Of a DNA stretch of 64,000 nt, positions 1-11,566 are shown in pieces. Every line of letters begins with the position of its first letter. The first letter of the stretch is position 1. Both the position numbers and the translations under genes were made by a program. The stretch is from Molossus alvarezi (Eukaryota; Chordata; Mammalia; Chiroptera; Molossidae): positions 5,728,551 through 5,792,550 of the forward strand of contig CM073895.1 of assembly GCA_037176705.1 (NCBI GenBank). Direction: 5' to 3'. The notes beneath the pieces were generated by a model. It ran no database searches and was not told the DNA's origin. It saw nothing but the letters and a program-made list of their open reading frames with translations.

Positions 1-1140
1 GGAGCCAGCACGTTGTCCTGCACACTCCTCCAGGCCGTCAGGGAAGCCCGGGAGGCCGTCTGGGCGGGGCCACAGCACCCAGGAGCCGGCCAAGGGCCAC
101 CTCCAGGCCCCCCCGCAGCCGGGCCCTGCGGAGGAATCGCTGCTTCGGAGATCCCAGGCCTGCCGTCCAGGGCTCTGCGCGGGGGTCTGGGCCCGGAGCC
201 GCTGGGGAGCGAGTTACACGGAGGAAGAGGCATCCCCGGGAGAGAGCAGCGTGGGCGGCGTGGGCCGGGCCACGAGCGGAATTCCGCGGGGCAGGAGCGA
301 CTCTCGGGACCGGCTGTGGAGCCCTAGAGAGAAGCTTCCAAGAAACAGAAAAATAGTCCCGGTTCAAGTTCGGGGAATAATGGGGCGTCTGTCTGGCGGC
401 AACTAGAGTGCTGGGTCCCAGGGAGGCTGAAGTGGGGGTGAGCGCTCATTGAGGGGAACACAAAGCCCCGGATTAGTCCGAGCCAGCGGCTCGCCACAGA
501 GGAGACGTCGGGGTGGGAGGGCCGCGTGGAGATTTGTGGGGATGGGAGGGTCCCCACGCCCCTCGCCTGGCAAGTGCGAACGAACACAGGGGCCTTTGCT
601 GCCCTGGTCCGGCTGCTGGTGGACACAATGCCACCGGGAGAGACGCCGGGGACCCGGAGCCCCGGCTTGGGGGACTTCGGAAGGCACTGACTGATGTGGG
701 GAAGTCCTGTCGGGGAACAATGCTTGGAATTGTGTAAAAGTGCAAACAAGGGCCCAGAGCGACCAGAAACCTTTCCCTTCGTTGGCCCTAAGAATTGCGG
801 GGGGGTCCCTTCCCGGGCAACGGGAACTACCTCGTAGGGTCCTTCCAAGCCCCTAAGCACTTCAAAGACCCTCCTTCGGTCAGAGGAGACTTGGGACTGG
901 GTCTGAATTTGGCTGTGTTGTAAAACATGCCAGTAGCCCCTGGAAGCAGTAACTGCGTAGAACACTGAGTACTTGTGCTGAATATTTGATTTTGAAAGAC
1001 TGTGCGGGGGTGGTTGCTCTCTAACTCCTTTTTATTACAAAAAGTGGCACCTGATCGCTGTAAAACATCAGCCACCCCCCTTCGGGTCCTGAAGTGCAAG
1101 GTCGGTGTCACCTGACACACCGCTGCCCGGCCCACGGGGG
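1..1140. other. CpG-rich upstream segment, no gene assigned
   Basis: The first 330 bp are CpG-dense and could be a CpG island or its edge. A 213-codon open frame on - (324-965) has no recognisable domain and sits in GC-rich DNA where such frames occur by chance. No SINE or LINE seen. Confidence 0.4.
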
Positions 1141-3074
1141 ACACTGTGGTCGTTCGGTGTCATTCTGAGCTCTTTCTCTGCAACCTCAAATGACGGACAC
1201 CTGTACCTCTTCTCCCTGTGAGCTTCTAATTATAAAATTAAGAGCGACATGTAAGCATTCCTTTCTCTTGAGCTGTGTTTCATAACTGAGCGCTACTCTG
1301 AACCGTGATCTGAACCAGGGCACCTTCTCGGGGAACGAGCCCGCGGCTTGGCAGGCGCTGGGTCGGGGCTGCGTGTTAACCGTCTTCCTGCCCCCGCTGT
1401 CGAGGTGTGGCCGCTCGGGAGCCGAGACCTCCACCTGCCTGGACTCTTCTGGCTCCACGGCCACTGGAAGGAAACACCTGGGGCGTAGGGGTCTCTGAGC
1501 CGAGCGGGGATGGTCTCAACCCACTTCAAGCTTTGGATGATTTTTGACGGAAACCTGAAAGTAAACAGAGAACAGCAATTTCCCTGACAGCTGGGAGACG
1601 GAGGAGCCTGTGCGTGGAAGGAAGTGGCGATGCCCAGGAGCGCTCCGCTTCCAAACCCGTCCAAACCTCACGAGCTTGGCGTCTCCAAATGCGGCCACAG
1701 GCCCATCCCCCTGGAAGCGGCCCGACATAATCAGAATCTTGGGGGACAGGGGCAATGGTGGCAAGCATGTCTAAAAGCCCCCCAGTTGGACCTTAGTCCC
1801 ACCGAAGTGTGAGAGCCATTGTCCAAGAGAACAGAAGGAAAGAAGGCAGAGTCCTGTCTCTGTTCTCTGGGGTGACTGCAGGCCATCCTGTGGCAAAGGA
1901 GACATTTCAGCTAAAAGATGGGAAGGGGGACCCATGGGGGTCCCAGCCCCGGGGTCCCAGCCTCGGCCAACCACAGTGTACTGCAGGAGGGGCGGGGCCT
2001 CCCACGCAGGAGATGAGGATCTCTCAAGTCAGAATAAGCAGCTCTTGATGTTGCAAATCCGTTGACGCGTGGGGAGTACTGACTGAGCACCGAGAAGGTG
2101 CTGAGCGTGGAGGCCGACAGACCTGCTCAGGGACAAAAGACCAGCATGGATCAAGCAGGGCTGAGAGGGAACGCTGTTGTGCAACTGGGCACTGACCGGA
2201 CGAGCCAGCTCCCAGGAGACAGAGACGTCTAGAGAAGGCAGACGTCACGCGTTGGTAGGACTTGCAAACATTACCTAGGACGCATACAGAACCAGGGATA
2301 AGCAGGGTGGGTTCACAGACAAGTGTGGGTCTGGGGTTATGAGAGCGGATGGTGCAGGCCGAGGAGAGAAATAGAGTGGACAGAGGAGCAGAGGATGGAG
2401 AGCCTGGAAAATGAGGCAGAAGGGCAGGCTGCATGAGGTGGGAAGTGGCCGTCAGATATTTTCAAGCAGGTGTTTAAGAAGCGTAGAGAACAGATCATCT
2501 GCTGACTCAAGACACCCCTAAAGAAGCAAGTCGTACTTACACCCCGAATCTCCATGGGTTCCTATGGTCACCCGTTTCCCTTGGTGAGTAATCAAGCAAG
2601 GAGCTGATCTGAGGGAGGAAATCAAGGGTTTTGGTTTTGGACTTGATACGTTTGAGATGTCTATCATATATCTAAGTGGAGAAATCAACTGGGCAGTTGG
2701 ATATAAAGTCTAGAGAACAGAGAGAGAAACAGAGGAAGAGATGGCGTAGGGATGGTCTTTAAATGGTGATTAGTGCACCAAGGTCCCTCTCAGTTTGCCC
2801 TGCTCCATCTCCACTGAACCTGAAAGTATATCTGTTTCCTCATTCAAAATCCATCTCCAAAGGCCCAAATCCAAACCTGGAAACACGGCCAAGCCCCAGG
2901 TCCATGTCTCCAACTCTCAGCCATGTCTTTTTCACTTGGACATCTTGCCAGAGTGTCTAACTCAATGATAATGAAAATACAGTGTGTTAGAATTTGTGGG
3001 ATGCCTCTCGGGTCATGCTTAGAGGGACCGTCTAACCTCCGATGCTGATGCCAGGAGAGAGGGATGGCCAAGAT
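1141..3074. other. Intergenic, no gene seen
   Basis: No supported coding region. 2620-2765 (aatcaactgggcagttggat) looks like an old interspersed repeat I cannot name. Confidence 0.5.
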
Positions 3075-4330
3075 GTCAACCGTCCAAGTATTCGGCTCAA
3101 GAAGCCAGCAAACCAGCCGCAGATTAAACCCAGAGAAAGTCGAAGGGAGGAACTAACACAGGTAAAAGCAGAAATTAATGAACTAGAAAGTGAGCATAAA
3201 ATAGGAGAGGCTCCATCCAGTTGGCTTTTTGAAGAGACTGACTGATAAACCCTTGGATGGACTGACCAAGAAACAAGAGAGAAAGACTAAATAATATCAG
3301 GAATGGGGACGCCCTAACAAAGAACCACAGACTTGGTGGCCCAAACCACAGAAATTTATTTTCTCAGTCATGGAAACTAGAAGTCCAAGATGAAGGTATC
3401 AGCAGGGTGGGTTTAGCATGAGGAGAGGTTTCAGGTCTCGCTCCTTGGCTTGTAGATGACCGTCTTCTCCCTATGTCTCCACGTGGTTTTCCCTCTGTGG
3501 GTGTCTGTGTTCTAACCTTCTCTGCTATGAGAGAACACTGATCATGGGGGATTAAGGCCCACCCTTATGACCCCCTTTTACCTTAATCATCTCTTTAAAA
3601 GCCCTGTCTCCAAATGCAGTCATATTCTGAGGTATTGGGGGTTAGGACTTCAACATCTGAATTTGAGGAGAGAGGGGAAGATACAACTCAGCTCACCACG
3701 CCATGGGAACATTACTACAGAGCTTATAGATGCCAGAATGGTAATAAGAGAATATCGGGTGTCAAAAATAATTTAAAAATTAAGACAGAGTGATGATTTC
3801 CTTGGAAAACACATACCCCAAAAGATCACAAAAAGAAGTAGAAAATCGGAAGGACCTATAACCATGAAATTCAATTCACACTTTAAACTTTGTCACAAAG
3901 AAAACTCCAGGCCCAACTGGCTCATTGGTGAGTTTTTCTACATATTTAGCAAAAATTTAATGCCAATATTATCCAAATTCTTCCCAGAAATAGAAAAAAA
4001 AAGGGGAGGGGAAAAGAGCCAGAATGACCTTGGAATCAAAACCTGGTAAGACATTATGAAAAGGGAAACGTAGTCTCTCTTAGGCAAAATATTAGCTAGG
4101 CAAATCAATCAGTGCATAAATAGGATCTATAGCACAACTAAATTGTGTTGTTTTCTCCTAGAAAGCAATGCTAGTTTAACATTTCATAATTAGTCAATAC
4201 ATTTTACCTTGTTCACAGTAACAAGAAGAACAATTATGGAGCTTATCAATGGATTTTTTAAGTCTTTGATTAAATTCAAAACTCCTATCTGAGGAAAATT
4301 CTTAACTAGAAATAGAAGAGAACATCCTTA
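3075..4330 (+). mobile_element. LINE-1 ORF2 fragment, interrupted by an LTR-like insertion
   Basis: Segments 3075-3312 and 3700-4330 match L1 ORF2 in sense (gcagaaattaatgaactaga; aagaaaactccaggccca) with many stops. The gap between them holds the element at 3313-3700. Confidence 0.85.
3313..3700 (-). mobile_element. Solitary LTR-like ancestral repeat (MaLR/ERVL type, tentative)
   Basis: Non-coding repeat recognisable from cacagaaatttattttctca, agaagtccaagat and gggggttaggacttcaaca. Orientation and family name are from memory and tentative. It has no coding capacity. Confidence 0.6.
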
Positions 4331-4370
4331 ATATGATAGGAATGCCTACAAAACAAAAAACAAAAGCCTA

Positions 4371-4612
4371 CCCTGGCCAGTTTGGCTCAGCAGTTAGAGC
4401 ATCGACCCGTGGACCGAAGAGTTGCAGGTTCAATTCTGGTCAAGGGTACATACCTCATTTGGGGTTTGGTCCCCAGCCCTGGTCAGGGTCATGCGGGAGG
4501 CAACCAGTCAATGTGTCTCTCTCATCGATGTTTCTCTCTCTCTCTCTCCCTCCCACTCTGTCTGAAGATAAATGAAAATATATATATATATATATCCTCA
4601 AATGAGGATTAA
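4371..4612 (+). mobile_element. Ves SINE
   Basis: tRNA-derived head (ccctggccagtttggctcag, A and B boxes), CT-rich middle, then an A-rich tail after the tgaggatt motif. Lies between two L1 segments. Confidence 0.93.
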
Positions 4613-4629
4613 AGAAAAAGAGAAAAAAG

Positions 4630-5910
4630 AAATACCTACATATGCCTATCAAAAACATGTATTACAATGTCCATAGTAGCATTAATATGATGACCCTGGT
4701 GTAGAAATGGCCCAAAGACCTACAACAGGACAGGTGAGCATCGACAGCCACCCTGGAATAGATCCAGTTCGGAAAACAAACCGCATGCACAACACGGTGA
4801 GTCTGAAAATGATGAACAACAACAAAAGTAACTAGACATGAAAGAACACACTTCTGATTGCGTTTACACAACGTTTTAAAAGTGCTAAACGAAACCTGAA
4901 GTTCAGGGATGCACGCTGGAGCACAGAACCCAGGCTGCCGGTCGGCACTGCCCTGCCCAGCAGGAAACAAGGGCTTGCTCCAGAGTGTCCCTGAACACAC
5001 TGCTGAGTTCAGTGGCCTACTTTTTGGTAGTAGACTTTCCGGGTGAAGGAAGCAGCGCGTTGACTTGAATCCTGGTGCAAGCTTTGCCTGTGGCCGTGGA
5101 CTGCCACTCGGAGGAGCCTGCTGTGGACCTCGGCTCCCCTGGCTGCACCTACAGCGCAGGACACGGTCTCCAGCACCCAGGGACTTTCCTCAGGTGGCAG
5201 GAAGTTGGTAAGTAAATACCCCAGCTTCCCATTCCCCAGAAGCACAATGATAAAGCTTGTTCCATGTGGCTTCTCAGGTGGCCCAACAGGACCGAGCCCC
5301 GAATGCCCCAGTGATGACCCAGTCGGTCATGTATTTGTTGTTAGCTTTTCTCCTTTCTCCATCTCACTCACCTTAGTTCTGCTTCCTGGGGTCACCTTCC
5401 CAGTAAACTGCAGGTTTGTAGGGAAACCCAAATAAAGATGTGCACACATGTGTTCCAGCAATTTTTTATATTTCTTTATTGATTTTAGAGTGAGAGGAAG
5501 GGAGAGGGAGAGAGAGAGGAAAAAAACATCAATGAGAGAGAACATCGATTGGCCGCCTCCTGCATGTCCTCTATTGGGGATTTGGCCCACAACCTGGGCA
5601 TGTGCCCTGACCGGGAATCAAACTGGTGACCTCTTGGTGCAGGGATTGACACTCAACCACTGAGCCACACTGGCCGGGCTATTTTTTTTAAGCCAGAAAG
5701 TAATGAACATGCATCAGAATAGTGACTACCTCTCGGCAGGGGTCGAGGGGAGCGGGGTAGTGCTAAAGGCGGTGTGAAAAGGATTTCTGGCGAGCTGGCA
5801 AATATTCTATCGACCGGGCTGTGGTTACACGTGCGCCATAAATCATCGAGCTGTTCACTTTGTCTCGTGCACTCTTCTGCGTTATGGTTCATAATAAAAG
5901 TGCTTATAAT
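4630..5910 (+). mobile_element. LINE-1 3' end (ORF2 end and 3' UTR), degraded
   Basis: Recognisable at 4635-4860 (catgtattacaatgtccata) and 5690-5900 (gctgttcactttg, ending ttcataataaaag), with a SINE inserted at 5466-5679. Part of the middle (4900-5460) is not clearly L1. Confidence 0.7.
5466..5679 (-). mobile_element. Ves-like SINE, second subfamily
   Basis: Reverse orientation; tRNA head reads gcccggccagtgtggctcag on the - strand, then cctcctgcatg and a tail at tttattgattttag. Inserted in L1 3' sequence. Confidence 0.92.
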
Positions 5911-6172
5911 TCATGAGCGTTAAGACGGAAGAGTAAAACCACTTGGAAACTTATTCTAGATGTGCTACTTGTATGGACAGCGGGTAGTGTTAGAAGGCTG
6001 GGGAGTGGATTCTGGACTGTAGCCAGCTGAACAGGGATATGACCCACAAAGGCCTCTGGAACCTCACAGACCCCAGCGAGCGGGGTCCCGGAGTTTCTAG
6101 CTGGGGCTTCTCTATGAGTGTTGGGTGCTCACTATTCTCTTAGGGGGACAGTAAATCAAAGCTAAGCTTGGG

Positions 6173-6422
6173 CCCTGGCCGGTTTGGCTCAGCGGTTAGA
6201 GCATCGGCCTGCGGTCCCGAGAGACCCAGGTTCGGTTCCCGCTAAGGGCACATACCTCGGTTGCAGTTTGTCCCCGGCCCTGGTTGGTCGTGCAGGTGGC
6301 AGCCACTCGATGTGTCCCTTTCACATCGATGTTTCTCTCTCTCTCTCTTCCTCTCTCTCCCTCCCACTCTATCTGAACAAAAAATGTCCTCGGGTGAGGA
6401 TTAAAAAAAAAAAAAAAAAAAA
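6173..6422 (+). mobile_element. Ves SINE with perfect 14-bp target duplication
   Basis: Full-length copy with long A-tail. Target duplication aagctaagcttggg at 6159-6172 and 6421-6434. Confidence 0.95.
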
Positions 6423-6552
6423 GCTAAGCTTGGGAGAGGCTGGCTCCCAGCTTCATGAACAAGGGCCTCGACTCCCTGGGGTGGCTTCTACTACATTCCA
6501 AGAGCTGTCCCAGCAGGGTGGCTGGAGGGAGCCCATCAAAACACAGGGTACC

Positions 6553-6625
6553 AGCTTTGCACAGTGGTAGCATCATAGCCAATGAGGTTTATCCAAGGCG
6601 CGATTATTGCTAATTGAAAAAAAAA
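6553..6625 (+). pseudogene. U4 snRNA retropseudogene, 3' truncated, with A-tail
   Basis: The first 68 nt of U4 snRNA, from AGCTTTGC to GCTAATTGAAAA, are present with about five substitutions. Most are CpG decay (GCGC to GCAC, TCGT to TCAT, CCGA to CCAA). The rest of U4 is missing and the copy runs into a poly(A) stretch. Flanks cacagggtaccag and tacagggtgccaa look like an imperfect target duplication. This fits LINE-driven retroposition of a truncated snRNA, so it is not functional. Confidence 0.88.
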
Positions 6626-7579
6626 GACGAGAAATACAGGGTGCCAAATATTGCCTGGAACACACTTCTCCCTAGCTATTACTCACTGTTTATCTGAAAT
6701 CCAAGTGCACTGTGAAGACGGTGTGTCCGTGGGCACGGAGTCCACAGCTACCTGGGCTGCCAACCTCTCCGGGGGCCGCCGCCTTGGTTCCGGGACTTGC
6801 ATCCAACACGCTCCGGCTCTAGCGCCGCCAGACGTCCAGCCCTGGGTGCTTGCCTGCTCGGCTCAGACTCCGGCCACGACCCCACGGTTGTCCTCTTTGT
6901 CCCAGCGGTCTCGATGGCCCAGAGGGCAGGCACTGGTTCCACAAGCTCTCTGTAAGGAGGGGAGCAGGTGTTTGGAAATCAGAATTCATTTTTCTTACAG
7001 AAATAGTGGGAAGTTCCCCAGCCAGCCCATGACAATCTGCTTTAACACGAAATGTACCTGTGTGGACACAGGTAAGCAGCACACCTTCAACCAACGGATC
7101 CCACTGTATGAAGGTCAGATTAATATGCGTGAGTGTGTGCCACGTGCGTAGCGTGTGCCAGGTGCCACGAGGGGTACCAGAGGAGTGGGGCCAGCCCATC
7201 CTCCTGGAATTTGCGATGCAGTATAACGAAAGGACTGGAATTCTGCGACTCACTCCCTAGGGAAACATGCCTTCTGGGTGTGAACGCAGAATCTCAGGGC
7301 GGCAGGCTCCCCAGCAGGAGGAGCTTTGGCAATAGTGTTCAAGCATGTGCATGTATGTGTGTCTGTGCTCATCAGAGTGCATCCAGGTGCGTGTGCACAC
7401 AGCCTGTGGGGGTGAGCACTTGCGTGCGTGCAGGCAGCCATGCATGTACATGTGTGTGTGTCGGGCACGTGGTATCCATAGAGGCTTCCTCAGAAAGCAG
7501 TATTGACCAGAGGGCATCATAACTCGTGAGCTCCACACAAACAAAGAGAAGACACCTTTCTCTACACCCGAGTAAGCAT

Positions 7580-7580
<1 letters not shown>

Positions 7581-7613
<33 letters not shown>

Positions 7614-7622
7614 GCGCGCACA
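7581..7622 (+). repeat. (CA)n microsatellite ending in (CG)n
   Basis: About 15 CA units followed by four CG units. This strictly alternating purine-pyrimidine tract is the classic Z-DNA-forming type. The upstream 7330-7480 segment is also TG-rich. Confidence 0.95.
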
Positions 7623-8150
7623 CCTGCGGCTCCATACCTGCCCAGATCTTCTGAGCCAGGAGCCAAAAGGCAGCTCCCCTAACAGCCCTCAGTGGGGGGG
7701 CAGCGCAGGCAGAGAGGAGGAGGCTGCGGTCTTGGGCAGGCGGAGGAAGGAGGCTGGAGCCAAGGGTGTGAGGTCTGGGGCTGGTGGAAAGCATGCAAGA
7801 CCCCAAGCCAGACTGCCAGACTGCACCATGCCCTCACCCCGCTTCTGGGGGAGACGTGGGCGTCGGGGTGACGCAGCCTTGGGTTCCAGTGCCTGCTCCC
7901 ACCCTGGCTGTGGGGTGGCCTCACCTGCAGGCTCCACGGTCAAAAACCACACAGTGGGGACAACGCCCCATTCAGAAAGTTAAGGATGATCCCAGGAGGC
8001 TTAAAGTACATAAAAACCTTAATCAGGGCCGGGCCCAAGATCTGATATTAGAAATAATGTGATTCACACAGCATCACGTGGCTGTGTGATCTGCAGAATA
8101 AACCAGTGCATTCACAAAGTAACAAGAAACACTGCTGCTTAGAACCAGGA

Positions 8151-9290
8151 GTCCCCGCCAGCTCGTGTCCTTGCGGGCAAATTCGAGGTGTGCGCGGGCG
8201 CTCCCGCAGGCCGCTCAGGCCGGAAAGTGGGGCTCTTCCACCACCTCGTGGACACCCCGAGAAGGCAGGTGAGCCGCCGGGCCCTCGCCCGCGGGAGGGC
8301 GGCGCCCACACTTGGCGCCCAGCTGGCCTCTCCCCGCAGGTTGGCTCAGCCGCTCGCAGCGCGCGCGGGGCGCGGAGGGACCGCGGAGGGACCGCGGAGG
8401 GACCGCGGAGGGACCGCGGAGGGACCGCCTCACACACCCGGCACCAGCTGAGCTTTCTCATGAGCCGCCACCTGCCGGGCTAGGAGGGGCGGGCACTCAC
8501 TCCGTCAAACTCATGTAAAATTGGGTTCACTCAGGTCGTTGCAACAGTCGCTTTGGGTCTGACTTGGTCTCTAACATAATAACGACCTTCCGGGTCTTCA
8601 TGCCCCTCGTCCTCTTTGGGATGCCGCTGGGGGACTGGGTGGGCCCGTGGGACCTCCTGACATTGGGGGCAAGGCCTCCGTGTGCCCTGCTGGGGCTCCG
8701 ATGTCCCTGGGGCCGGCCTGGCCCGGTAGGCCCCCCGCTCTTTGCTCGCCTCCACCGGCTCCTGGGCAGTCTGTCCTCCACCCCCGTGAAGGGTAGCCTC
8801 CCTCGGGCCATCCCCCAAGGGGCCACAGTCCACTGCAGCTTTGAGTAGGCAACGAGACCCGCCACACACCCCCACCCCAGCCAGGCTGCAGCCACCAGTT
8901 GGTCCCCGGCAGCTCATCCCAAAGCCCCTTTCCGGACCCGGGGAGGCCGAGCCGTGGCCCTCAGGGGTCCTCCCAACACAGAGCCCCCGAGCGGGACATC
9001 CCCTGGCCTCGCCTGCCTCCCACACCGGCCTGTGCTCCCTCCAGCTCTGTGGGTCCTCCCACTCTGGCCCCCGCGACCCTGAGGAGAAGACAGGGAAACA
9101 TTCACACGGGAGACACACGGGCAGACAGGCACAGTCCGGCCCTGGAGCTTCGGAATGGAGGGTTCTGACCCTGTTCTAATCACCTCGGAAGGCTCAAACA
9201 TGCCGAAGGAAGCTTTTCAAAGCCCTTTGCCAACAATGCCTAAATGGCAAGCCTTCTCGTTTTCTGCGAAAGCTTACTTTGAATACTAAC
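8151..9290. other. GC-rich intergenic block
   Basis: CpG-rich at 8160-8480 with an 11-bp repeat array. It could be a minor promoter or enhancer. Overlapping frames on both strands (up to 195 codons) show no domain. Confidence 0.4.
8371..8425 (+). repeat. 11-bp tandem repeat, 5 perfect copies
   Basis: Unit cgcggagggac in a CpG-rich stretch. The reading frames across it on both strands are repeat translations (Arg/Gly/Thr/Asp rich). Confidence 0.95.
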
Positions 9291-11289
9291 TTTTGTTTTC
9301 ATAGCTTTCCCAAGCTCCCCCTCTTTCCCCCCAAAAGCTGAAGAGTCAGCTGACAAGCCCACTTCCTCCTCCCTGGGCGTGGCCATGTCACTGAGTCCTG
9401 GACAGTGGCATAGGGTGGAATGTGGGCCTCTTGCAGGCCTGGCTGGGCCAGAGCAGGGTGGGAAGGGGCCTGGGTCCCTGAATGACTGCGTGGCGGTCCC
9501 CCACCAGCAGCGACACCTTTGGACTTCACGTGGGCCAACAATAAGCATCCGTAGTATTAAGCACGTTAGACGTTGAGGTTTCTCAGTTAAATCGCAGGTC
9601 ATTTCTGTGTAAATGCGAAATAGAAAAACATATTGACATATTGTCAAACTACTGTATTACTCCTGTTTAGAGGAAAAATAAGAAGCGGTTTTCTGGTGGC
9701 TCATTCTCTCCCACCTGGCCAGCAACTGTTGCAATCCTCAAGGCTTCATCTGGAACCTTCCACCGCACCTCTGCCTGTTGACGTCGTGGGCCACAGTTGG
9801 GCTTCAGTCAGCTCACGTGTGCAGGTGATTTGCAGAGGACCATCTCTGATCCCCAGATCCGCATCCCTCATGGCTTGGATGCCTCAAAGGCCCTTCAGAC
9901 TCGTCCTTCTCGAAGCCAACCCATGACGCTCACCGACTAGCCACCCGCTCTCCGTGAGTCTACCTTCCTTCACCCAGGTACTCATACTTGGCACCTCCCT
10001 CCCTCCTTCCCACACCCCCACCTTCAATCTGTCATCAGGTCCCGAAATGCCCAGCCAATTCACCACCTCTGTCCCTCTGCCCTCACCCCCATCCTACCCA
10101 CCTGGGTCATTCCGTAAGCTCCTACCTGGTACACTCTCCTGGTCCCCCTGGCCCTCCAATCCATTGTCTACCCTCCGCAATATGGTCTTTGTAAAATATG
10201 AGTATAATGTCACCTGCTGTCCTGCACAGACCATTTCTAAGCTTCATCTTATTCTTGCAAATTGACAGGGCTCATGAGGCCTGGAGGCTGGGCCCAATCT
10301 GCCTCCCTAGCCCACCCCCCACCCCCTGGGCGCTGCCTTCCAGCTGCACTGGCTTCCTTCAGCTCTGTGCCCACCAGGTCCTCTCCTGTTGCCGGAGCTC
10401 TGCACATGCTGACCCCTCTGCCTTGGTGCACCTCTCAGCACTCACTTGTTCTCTGGGACCACCTGGCCCACCCAACAAGGTCAAATGCCCCTATTATTAC
10501 CTCCCATAGAGCCCCACGCCACCCCTCAGCAGCACTTTCTGCGGTTGTCATTTCACTGCAGGTGTCTAATCATTGGCCCTGAGAAATACTCAGCCCACCT
10601 CACTGCTACCCCAGGGCCTTTGCACTTGCTCATCCCTCTGCCTGGCATGACCTTCCCCAGATAGCAGCATGGCAAGCCCCCTTACCTCCTCGAAGTCTTT
10701 CTTCAAATGTCACTTTCTGGGTGAGGACTTACCAACAACCCTACTTTTAAAAACTGCCAGGGCACCCCCTCCCCCAGGCCCACATTCCTGAGCTCCCTCT
10801 CTGGGGGTTACTGTCTTCTGGCATATCACTTATTTATGCCATTTGCCTTTTGAACATGCCTCTTCCTCGATAGTGTCGGCCACAGGGCCAGGGACTTGGG
10901 TCTGTTTTGCTCATTGCCATAGCCACATCCCTGGAGCAGTGTCCGGCACAGGGCAGCCCCTGACACATCTGCTAAGAGAATGAGTGAGTGCGCTCTAACC
11001 GTTCTGGGCAGCGCCGCCCGGTCCGTCCTGAGCACGGGCACAGTGCCCGGAGCACACGGTGCCTTTAGGGATCCACGAACTGAGTTCGTCTTTTAAAATC
11101 AGAGGAGGGGTGGAAAGGAGACCTCTCAGGCCACGGACAATGTTTTAACATTCAGTATTAATATGGTTATCCATCGACGAACACAGTCGAAAAAGAAATG
11201 TGTAGTATTTTTTAAATCGAGAACGGGGCTTGCCACGGGACGGGTCCTGCAGCCCCCGAAGTCATCGCGGGCCTGTTTCTGGGCTCTCC
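9291..11289. other. Intergenic, L2 at the end
   Basis: Nothing coding seen. 9950-10480 is pyrimidine-rich and may be more L2; 10480-10990 is L2. Confidence 0.5.
10480..10990 (+). mobile_element. L2 LINE 3' fragment
   Basis: Typical L2 end: ccagggcctttgcacttgc, cttcaaatgtcac, then a segment like ggagcagtgtccggcacagg. Ancient mammalian repeat. Confidence 0.75.
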
Positions 11290-11330
11290 TGCGGATCCCC
11301 GCCTTTAAAGGTGCGGGCGGGTGCGCGGCG

Positions 11331-11470
11331 GGAGGGCGGGGCCGAGCGCGGGAGGGCGGGGCCGAGCGCGGGAGGGCGGGGCCGAGCGCGGGAGGGCGGG
11401 GCCGAGCGCGGGAGGGCGGGGCCGAGCGCGGGAGGGCGGGGCCGAGCGCAGGCGCCAGGGGCCGAGCGCG
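11331..11470 (+). repeat. 20-bp GC-box tandem array (6 copies plus one degenerate)
   Basis: Six successive 20-bp units read ggagggcggggccgagcgcg; the sixth differs at its last base. A seventh, at 11451-11470, keeps only the second half. Each unit contains GGGCGGGGC, the Sp1/KLF binding core. The period is exactly 20 bp, about two helical turns. Confidence 0.95.
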
Positions 11471-11558
11471 GGCGTCCAGCGCCTCCGTGCGGCCGGCCCG
11501 CGGTGCTGCTTTCAGGCTGCTCTGCGGGTACCGGCCGCGGGCGGCGAGGATGCAGCCG

Positions 11559-11566
11559 TGACGTCA
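11559..11566. promoter_or_regulatory. CRE palindrome (CREB/ATF site)
   Basis: Full TGACGTCA inside the longer palindrome CCGTGACGTCACGG, directly followed by a GC box. Full CRE sites in CpG islands are typical CREB/ATF targets. Occupancy is not shown by the sequence. Confidence 0.7.

Larger units (their letters stand above)
5911..8150. other. Intergenic with SINE, U4 copy and TG-rich DNA
   Basis: Apart from the Ves SINE, the U4 copy and the (CA)n tract, I see nothing I can support. 7330-7480 is TG/TGCG-rich. Open frames of 130-165 codons here cross repeats and are not convincing. Confidence 0.5.

Noticed and set aside
324..965. 213-codon frame on the - strand
   Set aside because: No domain, no splice structure and low-complexity composition in GC-rich DNA; expected by chance.
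4380..4450. tRNA gene-like A and B boxes
   Set aside because: They belong to Ves SINEs; no intact cloverleaf with a proper acceptor stem is present.
6184..6570. Recurring MAQRLEHRP-like peptides at many places
   Set aside because: These are translations of the Ves SINE tRNA-like head, not a gene family.
8531..9118. 195-codon frame on the - strand
   Set aside because: GC-rich chance frame; no recognised family and overlapping frames of similar quality on +.
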